This document shows, in pieces, positions 52,760 to 63,848 of a stretch of DNA of 64,000 nucleotides; position 1 is the first letter of the stretch, and every line of letters begins with the position of its first letter. Source of the stretch: Acanthosepion esculentum (Eukaryota > Mollusca > Cephalopoda > Sepiida > Sepiidae). The position numbers and the translations under genes are program-made. A model generated the notes under the pieces. That model made no database searches and had not been told where the DNA came from. It saw nothing but the letters and a program-made list of their open reading frames with translations. The stretch lies in contig OZ038500.1 in the NCBI GenBank assembly GCA_964036315.1, forward strand, positions 55,765,872-55,829,871, in the 5' to 3' direction.

Positions 52760-53019
52760 ATTTTTATGTATTCGGAAGAGATGCTCCCACGTTTGTGCTT
52801 CCTTTAACTCCAAGATCTTAACCTCTTTAAATCCAGGGTAATTCGCAATCTACCATTCTTATCCTCATATTCTTCTCTTCTACCACCTCCTACACATCAC
52901 AGAACTAATTCATTGCAACAATTTTTAAAACAACCATCTAGCTTGAGTGGCTTACGTGCCTTTATTTGGTGAAAATTAGTGTAAACATTTTGATGAGTAT
53001 ATTTCTAGTTATCATCTTG
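52591..53019. other. No gene; (TA)n at 52714-52757
   Basis: Unassigned apart from the TA run. GCTTACGTGCCTTTATTTGG near 52950 may be a decayed LINE-J end. Confidence 0.45.
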
Positions 53020-53024
53020 TTGAC

Positions 53025-53106
53025 GTATGATCACCGACGTTAAACAACGTCGAGCCTGGTCAGTACTTAGATGGGTGACCGCTTGTGAATACCAGGTGTT
53101 GTAAAT
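53025..53106 (+). repeat. 5S-rRNA-like segment
   Basis: GATCACCGACGTTAAACAAC, GTCGAGCCTGGTCAGTACTT, AGATGGGTGACCGCTTGTGA and ATACCAGGTGTTGTAAAT follow one another, a close match to positions ~30-118 of eukaryotic 5S rRNA (GATCACCGAAGTTAAGCAAC, GGGCC.GGTTAGTACTTGGA, TGGGTGACCGCCTGGGAA, GGTGCTGTA). The 5' third is missing, so it is not a functional 5S gene. It is followed after four bases by a Fam1 SINE. Confidence 0.85.
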
Positions 53107-53110
53107 TTGA

Positions 53111-53285
53111 ATAGGCGGGTGGTGTAATGGATAACGGCTCTGAATTGGACATTTGAGAGCCAGTCAGGTTCGTTGTATTTACTTACGCGCAAATACCGTT
53201 TGGAAAGGTATGAATCCATATCTTCTCCCCATCTATGGGTTAATTAGTATGAATTTGTATCAATAAAATTATTATCTCCCCCCCA
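53111..53285 (+). repeat. Fam1 tRNA-derived SINE fused 3' to the 5S-like segment
   Basis: Head GGCGGGTGGTGTAATGGATAAC, body TTGTATTTACTTACGCGCAA, tail GGGTTAATTAGTATGAATTT and ATTATTATCTCCCC. The tail matches 42940-42990. It begins right where the 5S-like segment ends. Confidence 0.85.
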
Positions 53286-53599
53286 AATGTCTTACAATCG
53301 AAAAAATATTTTAAATAAACGGTAAAAGGTTGATAAACCGTAAAAAAACATAATCAATGAATCAATTGTTGTTGAGGTTTTCTGTTCATTTTATTATCAG
53401 CACCCGTCAGCGGAAACACATTTCGGACGCTTCGAGTAAATAATGATTAAGTTTGCATTTTTTTTCCTTCTTTATTTGCATTTTATATTAAAGGTGACGC
53501 GAAAATAATATTCATCAACATATTTCCATGAGACGAACGTTAAATGTCAAACGGCCGTATGTGGCTCGCGTGGCATACTTTGACCGTTCCTGCTTTATA
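53286..53599. other. No gene recognised
   Basis: Unassigned AT-rich sequence. Confidence 0.45.
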
Positions 53600-54490
53600 A
53601 TAAAGATAAAAGCATAAGAAATAATAAAAATTTTAATTTTAAAAATATAAAAATCATATAGGCATATACGCGGATGGATCAATAAGCTCGTAGCGATATT
53701 TATATTTCGTTTCGGCAGTAAACTTATAAACAGTTAAAACAACATACAAAAACATAATTTATTCGCTTCTACTTTGAAGAAACCTTTTTCTAAGCATTTA
53801 GACATCAGATTGGATCCCACAGAAGGTGTTATTTCTAAACTATATGATAAGTTTTCATTTATACCACGAAAGGGTTTAATTCCCCTTCAGGCAAGAAGTA
53901 GAGGTGGCATTGATAAAGCGAAGATACGTATTTCTGGGACCAGATGTATTCTATTTTGTAATATGTATTCCATATTAACAGAGGGTTTAATTAATCTTCA
54001 GTTAGAATAGTGGTTCCTAAAGTTTTTTTTCTGTGGAGCACATTTTCGGCATCAACAAATTTTATCTGATAATATATAATCGATAAACATTTACAATAAA
54101 AATGCATTGAAAATCAGAAAGAAAGGGATTTCTAGGGATCTGGAATTAAGGTAATAGTTTCTGAGAAGACAATTGTATGTATAATAGATAAGCATTTACA
54201 ATATAAATGCAATGAAAATCAGGGAGAAAGGGATTTATAGTGATCTGGGTTTAACAATTTTAATTTAAAAAAATATATAAATCATAGAGGCATACACGCG
54301 GATGGATCAATAAGGCCGTAACGATATTTCGTTTCGGTTGTAAACTTATAAACAATTAAAATAACACGCAAAAATATATTCATTCGATTCTGTTTTGAAG
54401 AAATTTTTTTTCAGAACATTTAGACATCAAATAGGTCCCAACAGGAGCTTTTATTTCTAAACTTTACGATAAGTTTCCATTTATATCATG

Positions 54491-54494
<4 letters not shown>
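53600..54494 (+). repeat. Fam7 ~650 bp dispersed repeat, copy A and truncated copy B
   Basis: Copy A (about 53610-54245) has GGCATATACGCGGATGGATC, CGTTTCGGCAGTAAACTTAT, AGAAACCTTTTTCTAAGCAT, CCACGAAAGGGTTTAATTCC and ends in two ~107-bp subrepeats (starting 54085 and 54193). Copy B (54246-54494) repeats the first 250 bp (CATACACGCGGATGGATCAA, CGTTTCGGTTGTAAACTTAT) and stops at a (TA)n run. A 78-codon open frame (53774-54010, PFSKHLDIRLDPTEGVIS...) lies in copy A but is destroyed in copy C, so it may be a fossil reading frame or chance. Confidence 0.8.

Positions 54495-54579
<85 letters not shown>
54495..54579. repeat. (TA)n microsatellite
   Basis: Pure TA run between Fam7 copy B and the palindrome region. 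Confidence 0.95.
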
Positions 54580-54581
<2 letters not shown>

Positions 54582-54825
54582 AAGTTTAGGATTGGTATAT
54601 ACGGAGGGAATTCCAATAACCAACGATTACTATTCTTTAAAGAGTGCTCAATACAGAGTAGAGCAGATATAATTATTTATTTGAATATTACAACATAAAT
54701 ATGTTATAAAATCACGACAAAAATAGCCATTTTGTTTCAACACAACAAGTGTTGAAACAAAATGGCTATTTTTGTCGTGATTTTATAACATATTTATGTT
54801 GTAATATTCAAATAAATAATTATAT
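54580..54825. repeat. Perfect palindrome with 77-bp arms
   Basis: Arms 54667-54743 and 54749-54825 are exact reverse complements, separated by only AACAA. The arm contains AAATAGCCATTTTGTTTCAA. The lead-in 54580-54666 (CTCAATACAGAGTAGAGCAG) resembles 60800-60850 (GTCAATACAGAGTACAGCTA), so the left half belongs to a repeat family and its right half is an inverted copy. Confidence 0.95.
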
Positions 54826-54830
54826 ATATA

Positions 54831-55142
54831 TTCTGTTTATACGTTATTTTATACATACAATTATTTAAGTAAATGCTCTGCTTATAATAAACAGTATTAA
54901 CTACATTTACCGGCTTCAAAGTCCGAGAAATGTCGGAGAAAATATGTGACTTCTGACAGGAATCGAACCTGTGTCTTACCCGAAACCGCCATTTAGTATG
55001 ACGTGATATACCACTCAGCTACAGAGATAGCGTCTGGGTAGCAAAGTTCAAATTACTGTTTTTGAACAGCGAATTCTCCGCGCTCTATATTAAATAATTA
55101 TAAACAGAGCATTTATTTAAGTAAAATAACGTATAAACAGAA
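54831..55142 (-). mobile_element. Fam4 element, 312 bp, inverted termini and tRNA-like core, minus orientation
   Basis: Ends: TTCTGTTTATACGTTATTTT (54831) and AATAACGTATAAACAGAA (55125-55142). Inner arms TTAAGTAAATGCTCTG / CAGAGCATTTATTTAA extend the inverted repeat. The core on the minus strand carries TAGCTGAGTGGTATATCACG (box A) and ACAGGTTCGATTCCTGTCAG (box B with T-stem). Length equals the 57579 copy. It starts five bases after the palindrome ends. Confidence 0.88.
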
Positions 55143-55166
55143 AATATATTAATTTCACAATATATA

Positions 55167-55620
55167 TATATATTTTAATTTTAAAAATATATAAATCATA
55201 GAGGCATACACGCGGATAGCTCAATAAGGCCGTAACGATATTTCCTTTCGGCAGTAAACTTATAAACACTTAAAATAACACACTAAAACATATTCCTTCG
55301 ATTCTGCTTTGAAGAAACTTTTTTTCAGAACATTTATACATCAAAATGGACCCCACAGGAGCTGTTAATTTTAAACTTTATGATAAGTTTCCATTTATAT
55401 CAGGAAATGGGATTAAATTACTACCAGGTAAGAATTAGAGGTGGCATTAATAAGTTTCGTATACGTATTTCTGGGGCAAGATGTATTCTATTTGGTAATA
55501 TGTATTCCTTATTATCAGAGGATTTAATTAATCTTCAATTCGGACAGTGGTTCCCAAGGTTTTTTTTTCTCTGGGCCACATTTTCGGAATCACCAAATTT
55601 TATCTGATATTATATAATAG
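55167..55620 (+). repeat. Fam7 copy C, first part
   Basis: Matches copy A from GAGGCATACACGCGGATAGC through GGCAGTAAACTTATAAACAC, GAAGAAACTTTTTTTCAGAA, TAAGAATTAGAGGTGGCATT and AGTGGTTCCCAAGG (55548). Indels abolish the reading frame seen in copy A. Confidence 0.85.
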
Positions 55621-56112
55621 AGAAACATTTACAATAAAAATGCATTGTAAGTGAGAAAGATTTCAAGGGCTCTGGAATTAATGCGAGACTTTCTGAGAGA
55701 AAAGAATTATAAATTGTATAATGAATAAACATTTACAATAGAAATGCATTGAAAATCAGGAAGAAAGGGATTTCTAGGGGTCTGGAATTAAGGAAAGTGT
55801 TACTAAAAGAAGAGAATTATATGTATGATAGATAAACATTTACAATAGAAATGCATTGAAAATCAGGAAGAAGGGGATTTCTAGGGGTCTGGAATTAATG
55901 AAAGTGTTACTAAAAGAAGAGAATTATATGTATAATAGATAAACATTTACAACAGAAATGCATTGAAAATCAGGAAGAAAGGCATTTCTAGGGGTCTGGA
56001 ATTAATTAAAGTGTTACTAAAAGAAGAGAATTATATGTATAATAGATAAACATTTACAACAGAAATGCGTTGAATATCAGGGAGAAAGGTTTTGTTACTG
56101 AACTGGAATTAA
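55621..56112. repeat. Fam7 tail: five 107-bp tandem subrepeats
   Basis: The start AAACATTTACAATAAAAATG (or ACAATAG / ACAACAG) recurs at 55623, 55727, 55834, 55941 and 56048. Each unit has GCATTGAAAATCAGG, GATTTCTAGGGGTCTGGAAT and AAGTGTTACTAAAAGAAG. Copies A has two such subrepeats, so copy number varies between elements. Confidence 0.9.
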
Positions 56113-56932
<820 letters not shown>

Positions 56933-57001
56933 TACACACGCTCTATCTCTGATATTGAGCATTTTATCCCATAAATATAACACACCTTAAGACTATATTC
57001 C

Positions 57002-57004
<3 letters not shown>

Positions 57005-57048
<44 letters not shown>
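57005..57048. repeat. (TA)n microsatellite
   Basis: Pure TA run. Confidence 0.95.
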
Positions 57049-57051
<3 letters not shown>

Positions 57052-57469
57052 AGAGACAAATTGTAAAACATGGGAACGGGGAAGGAGGAAAAAGAAAGAA
57101 TAGATAAGGAGTTAGGCAGGGGAGAGGGGAGAACTAGAAAGAGTGAGTTACCATATGTAGGCATATCACGGTGACACTTGAAAAACACATCAATATAATT
57201 TATAGTTAATACATAAATTATTAAAGATTACCAGCAAAGTAGGAATAAAATAAAATAAGATTTATTAATAATATTATTAATAATTTTATTAATCATGATT
57301 AATACAATTGTAATATATTAAAGATTATTTAAAAATAAATTTAAATATTTTAAAAAGAAGAGCATAAAAATCAATAATATTATTGATAACAATAATAATA
57401 AAGTTTAAAATAAGTTTAAATTTGAATTTTAACATTTAAAAATTAAAAATTAATTAAAGTTAATAAATA

Positions 57470-57474
<5 letters not shown>
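57049..57474. other. No gene; purine-rich then AT-only sequence
   Basis: 57060-57140 is G/A-rich. 57240-57470 is almost pure A and T with small palindromes such as TTATTAATAATATTATTAAT. Confidence 0.5.

Positions 57475-57557
<83 letters not shown>
57475..57557. repeat. (TA)n microsatellite
   Basis: Pure TA run of about 80 bp. Confidence 0.95.
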
Positions 57558-57560
<3 letters not shown>

Positions 57561-57578
57561 AGATGGATTAATATATAT

Positions 57579-57990
<412 letters not shown>

Positions 57991-58270
57991 AGATGGATAT
58001 CACACAAAAACTCCTTCAATAATATTAGAAACAGAAATCAGACATCCCTATCTAGATATTTTTTGGCATTTAAAGGAAACAAATAAAATACCAAAAGTAA
58101 AATGGAAAATAATAAATAGAACAAGAACTTGTAGAACCTGGGATGACCCATGCCTTTTATGCCTACATGAAAAACTACACAATATTATGTTTCTAAAACG
58201 AAAATTTATTAAATCAAAGAAATGAAATAACGGTTTTTGCAGACACTACAAAATATTCGCTTTAAATAAT
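57991..58270 (+). pseudogene. Penelope-like element C-terminal fragment
   Basis: The plus strand reads IRHPYLDIFWHLKETNKIPK, then VKWKIINRTRTCRTW, DDPCLLCLHEKLHNIMFLKR, and after one frameshift LNQRNEI and CRHYKIF (58030-58245). The sequence WK(I)...C.LC..EK...(N).R.E...CRH is the zinc-finger-like tail that follows the GIY-YIG nuclease of Penelope-like elements. The nuclease core and reverse transcriptase are missing. It starts at a TA run. Confidence 0.75.
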
Positions 58271-58875
58271 TAGCATTTTATAAATGGATAAAAAAAAAAC
58301 GAAAACAATTTCCACAATACCATATAAAAATTACAAAATACCATATAAAATCTATTAACAAATTCAATCAAAACAATAGGTTTAAAAAGACAACACAATC
58401 ATAATCTTAATGTCCCTTTAAGAAATCATCAACAAAAAACAAGTAAATAAACATAAAAAAGGACCGGAACTAAAACATCAATCAGAGTTTTAGCAGATAG
58501 GAATTAAAAAAAAAACAACGGAGCCTGGTAAAATTAGCCAGACAAAAAAAAAAAAACGCAAAAAAACGAAAAAAAAATCCTTACACGACTCGCAAAACTT
58601 GACATATAACAAACACCCCTACTTCCAGCGAAGCAGTGACCCTTTGATAATGAAAAACAAACTCTAGATCACACCCCCATTTGAAAACTATAAATAAGTA
58701 AAACTTTCCGTTGCTTAGTTATTTCAAACATCGCTTGAGGATGAAACTGCCACCCAACAGTTAAGGGTTAATATTGAAATTAAACTTGAATACTGCTGAC
58801 CAGTTTCGAAACATAGTAATTTTTATGATGCGATGGAATAATATTTTAAAAAATAATTATAATATATACATACAT

Positions 58876-58879
<4 letters not shown>
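58271..58879. other. No gene recognised; A-rich
   Basis: A-rich, with AAAAAAAAAACAACGGAGCC-type tracts near 58507-58560. It may be the 3' UTR of the Penelope-like fragment, but nothing specific is visible. Confidence 0.4.

Positions 58880-58936
<57 letters not shown>
58877..58936. repeat. (CA)n(TA)n microsatellite
   Basis: CA run followed by TA run. Confidence 0.95.
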
Positions 58937-58939
<3 letters not shown>

Positions 58940-59310
58940 GACTCTCCCGTCGTATTCGACGTAGAAGGGAGCACATGTGATTTGATTATAGTGGTGATGG
59001 TTTCGTGCAGGACCATCCACACTTTTTGAAGGGCCGAATATAGAAACCTGGTGCACAACGTGCCACAAGGTCCCCAAATGAGTCTCCGCAAGGTTTTGAA
59101 TTCAGAGTTGTTCTTTTCCTAGACCAGTTGCTATCCAAGGCTATAGAACCCAGTCTGTCCTGCTATTTAACCCTTGCTGGAGGGAGAAGAGGATTCATAG
59201 CCTTCCCCAAGGGTGTTAGCAAGTAAGTTAATGTAATCGATTCAGCGGGAATTCGAACTCGCCTCTACGATTCCTTAATCCAAGTCGCTATCCATTACTC
59301 TACCGTGCCT

Positions 59311-59312
<2 letters not shown>
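58937..59312 (-). repeat. Fam1 tRNA-derived SINE, minus orientation, with unassigned upstream part
   Basis: The 59090-59312 part reads on the minus strand GGCACGGTAGAGTAATGGAT (head), GAGGCGAGTTCGAATTCCCG (box B), CAAGTAAGTTAATGTAAT on the plus strand and ends near TTTGAATTCAGAGTTGTTCT. The 58937-59089 part (CACTTTTTGAAGGGCCGAAT) is not shared with other Fam1 copies. Confidence 0.8.
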
Positions 59313-60298
<986 letters not shown>

Positions 60299-60392
<94 letters not shown>

Positions 60393-60412
60393 GTATGTAT
60401 GTATGTATCGGA
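60299..60412. repeat. (TA)n microsatellite with (TGTA)n end
   Basis: TA run ending in GTATGTATGTATGTA. Confidence 0.95.
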
Positions 60413-60499
60413 ATACAGGCTTAATATTTCTCGACTACACCCACTTTTAAAATTCTAACATTGACGCAATATAAATGTTTTTGAGAATTATATACAGAT

Positions 60500-60758
<259 letters not shown>

Positions 60759-60762
<4 letters not shown>

Positions 60763-60965
60763 GGTAATATGATAACAAATGGAGTATAATTAATTCCACG
60801 GCATGTAACATTTAGATTAAAAAAGGGGTCAATACAGAGTACAGCTAAATATTATTTAATTTATGATATTAAAACATGTTAAAATAGGTTCATAAAGTCA
60901 ATTCTGTTTCAACACCATAAATGTATCTCCTCGGGCGATGCTAAATTACTGGTGAGGGGAAGAAT
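60759..60965. repeat. Repeat related to the 54580-54743 palindrome arm
   Basis: GGGTCAATACAGAGTACAGC, ATTATTTAATTTATGATATT, AACATGTTAAAATAGG and AATTCTGTTTCAACACCATA parallel 54640-54743 (GCTCAATACAGAGTAGAGCA, ATTATTTATTTGAATATT, AATATGTTATAAAAT, CATTTTGTTTCAACAC). The class of the family is unknown. Confidence 0.65.
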
Positions 60966-60987
60966 AATTTAATTCCAAAAGCAGAAT

Positions 60988-61022
<35 letters not shown>

Positions 61023-61094
61023 GGGGGGGGTTCTTGTATACATATATATATATATATATATATGTAAAGTATTCTGCTTTTGAAATTAAATTAA
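60966..61094. repeat. Inverted repeat with TA/poly-G loop
   Basis: TAATTTAATTCCAAAAGCAG and AATACTTTA (60967-60995) pair with TAAAGTATTC and TGCTTTTGAAATTAAATTA (61064-61093) with one mismatch. The loop consists of two TA runs around GGGGGGGGGG. Confidence 0.85.
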
Positions 61095-61959
61095 TTTATT
61101 TAATCTTATAATATAAAAGATTATGTATTCGTTTCCTAAGGGTCTATTTTAAGATAAAGCAGAGATTTTATTTTGTAAATTTTAGTTACAATAAAAAGTA
61201 AAATGTAATTTTTTCAAATTTTAAATAAAATAAGACTTTTAAATATCCTTAAAGACAAGTAAAATCTTTTCACTTTTAATAATTCTTTGCGATCTTAGTT
61301 GTCATAAAATTGTTTAAACATGTTTGAACTTTTGTTTATTAGACAAAAAATTCCACCTCTTAGCGTCCTCCATTGTTTACCTTTCCTCAAGCAGTTGGCT
61401 TGAAAAATATTTTAAAGTGGTCTTAAATTTAGAATTTAAAACATAACGATATTTCATAAATACATATTGCAAAATAAAATCTCTACATTTACCTTCATAA
61501 AGTTCCTTAGTAGACGAAACGCGTTGGTAAAGAAAGGTTTTCGTTTCGTTTTTACAAATATATTTCATTTATATCTTATTTTTTACACCCACCCACACAC
61601 ACAGACACACACACACACACATATCTTTTCCGTTTGTTGGGAGAGAGGGAGCACAAAATCTGTCTATACCGTTGTACTGTCCATTCTCTCAAGCGTATTC
61701 AGCCACATCGTTAGACATTTTCAAGGGAGTTATGTTTTTGTGTTTTTAGTTTCTCTTCATGCTTGGACTGTCCAAGATGCATTTTTTGTGTGGTTTTGAA
61801 TACTAGTCGTAGTGTTTATTCAGTGTCTTCGCGTGTTGAGCATGGCTGGAATTCGAGTGAGCGTCTCTCTATTTTTGAATGTAAGAACATTGGAAAAATA
61901 TATGCTTGATAAGCATTTCCCGAAGACATCTTAATTTATGATAGAAATACAATAAAGTT
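61095..61959. other. No gene recognised; (CA)n at 61588-61622
   Basis: AT-rich. AGTAGACGAAACGCGTTGGT (61508) resembles the hairpin-type motif that often follows retroelement endonuclease genes, but no frame is attached on its 5' side. Confidence 0.45.
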
Positions 61960-62465
61960 AATCTACATCTGTACTAGCAATATGGAAACTACAGTGATAA
62001 GACAAAATGCCACGAATTTCAAGGATAGCGTGCACAAAGAATTGTTGATAGCGAAATGTGTAACTGTAGATATAAAAGTAAATGTCCACTGGATGGATTC
62101 TGTAAAACGGAAGTATTGGTTTACAAAGCGGAAGTAAAGGATGTAAATGGCCATAGCAAGATATATGTGGGGTGAACTGACGGCGCCTTCAAAAAGAGAT
62201 GGTACAACCACAAGTTGTTCAGAATCGAAAGCCATAAGAATTGTTCCAGACCGTGGTAATTAAATGAAGATAATAGCAAAAACCCTAATGTATGCTGGGA
62301 CATACTGAGGTTACAGTAATTGTAGTGATGTCTACAGGCTGTGCCAGGAAGATAAAGCAATAATAACGTAGCCATACAAAAATGTTGTTAAATGAGAGGT
62401 ATAAAGACATGTCTGGGTGTAGACACACTAAAAAGTATATTTTGGGTTTATACGAACCATGATGA
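61960..62465 (+). pseudogene. Penelope-like element GIY-YIG endonuclease and C-terminus
   Basis: In order on the plus strand: CNCRYKSKCPLDGFCKTEVL (62060-62120), VYKAEV, KIYVG then a stop and TDGAFKKRWYNHK (the GIY-YIG core, about 62124-62212), NPNVCWDILRL (about 62283), and after a frameshift KMLLNERYKDMSGCRHTKKY with ILGLYEP closing at TGA near 62462. This is the full arrangement of a Penelope-like endonuclease: CNCR..CPL zinc motif, VYxA...YVG, R..NH, NP...W, LN.R...CRH. One in-frame stop and at least one frameshift make it a pseudogene. The reverse transcriptase that should precede it is not found upstream. Confidence 0.88.
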
Positions 62466-62657
62466 AAGTAGGCATCATATTTTGTCACTCCTCATCCCAT
62501 CGTATTTCTCCACTCTTGCGTCACCACTCACCTTTTGTTGCACCTGTCGTGCGCACATAAATAATTCAATAAAGCGTTAGGAAATTAATTAGCCCCTCTT
62601 GCCTGACGAGAACTCAATGAGTTAAACCATGGTAGTGTAATTGCTTGATCTTCCTAT

Positions 62658-62664
<7 letters not shown>
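62466..62664. other. Unassigned, probably 3' flank of the Penelope-like fragment
   Basis: No feature recognised. Confidence 0.4.

Positions 62665-62696
<32 letters not shown>
62665..62696. repeat. (TA)n microsatellite
   Basis: Short TA run in which the following MITE is inserted. Confidence 0.95.
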
Positions 62697-62699
<3 letters not shown>

Positions 62700-63024
62700 G
62701 AACCTCAGTTCACGAAATTTATCCGGTCCTGAAGTCCGTTCGTAAACCTGAATGTTCGCAAACTGAAACTATTTTTTCCAATAGGAATCAATGTAAAGAA
62801 AAAAGTCAAAGTACAATAAAAATTGGAAACGAAAAGCAGGCCACAACACACGAATGTATCCAACATGGCGGTCAACTCGGAAATTATTCCGATCGTGTTA
62901 AGTCTGTTCGGCTATGTTTTTCAAGAACCGAAATTTTCTTCGATAATCGAGGCATTTTCATCACGAATTTTCTGTTCGAAAACCGATTTCTTCGATATGT
63001 GAGACGTTCGGGAAACTAGGTTCC

Positions 63025-63031
<7 letters not shown>
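62695..63031. mobile_element. MITE with Tigger/pogo-like inverted ends, ~335 bp
   Basis: The left end AGTGGAACCTCAGTTCACGAA and the right end (complement AGAGGAACCTAGTTTCCCGAA) form an imperfect terminal inverted repeat, flanked by TA on both sides. The GGAACCTC(A/G)GTT-type end is typical of pogo/Tigger-group DNA transposons. No transposase is present. Internal phrases such as TTCGCAAACTGAAA and GTTCGAAAACCG repeat the end motif weakly. Confidence 0.75.
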
Positions 63032-63110
<79 letters not shown>

Positions 63111-63324
63111 GTGAGAGAGAGAGAGAGAGAGGAACACACATATATATATGTATATATATATATATATATATATGTGTGTTCCTCTTTTCTCTCTCTCTCT
63201 CTCTATTTATATATATATATAAATATATGTATATAAATATATATATATATATATAAATATATATATGTATAAATATATATATATATATAAATATATATAT
63301 ATACATACATATATATATATACAT

Positions 63325-63423
<99 letters not shown>

Positions 63424-63424
63424 A
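63032..63424. repeat. Compound TA/GA/CT/CA microsatellite
   Basis: TA runs, a GAGAGAGAGA run answered by a TCTCTCTCTC run (63113-63132 and 63184-63205) with GGAACACACATAT / ATATGTGTGTTCC between, which together form an inverted repeat, then AAATATATA blocks and (CA)n(TA)n. Confidence 0.95.
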
Positions 63425-63767
63425 AGACTATCGAAATCATTGTAAACAATAAATAAATAATTGTACATCCTATTTTAGTTCCCGGACAAATGTTCCTTCT
63501 GTCTGGAAATGTTTATTCGTCTACCCGCTTCTGCAACCCGGCCATTACCAAAGATATTAAATCCACACTCTCTTCGTTCAATATGGGTCCATTAAACGTT
63601 GGCAACCTTTCTCGGGTAGATGGAAGGGTTGGAAATTAGTGAGGTAATTCACCCGTGTGTAGGAACAGGCCATATATGGCCAGAATTCTTAGCCAATCAT
63701 ACATAATTCATTATGTTATTCGACAGATTTATAGACAGCGATATTTTTCCATCTCCACACAGATATA

Positions 63768-63769
<2 letters not shown>
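63425..63769. other. No gene recognised
   Basis: Unassigned sequence of more balanced composition. Confidence 0.4.
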
Positions 63770-63818
<49 letters not shown>

Positions 63819-63848
63819 GTGTGTGTGTTGTGTGTGTGTGTGGTGGGG
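63770..63848. repeat. (TA)n(GT)n microsatellite
   Basis: Short TA run and a GT run of about 55 bp with two interruptions. Confidence 0.95.
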
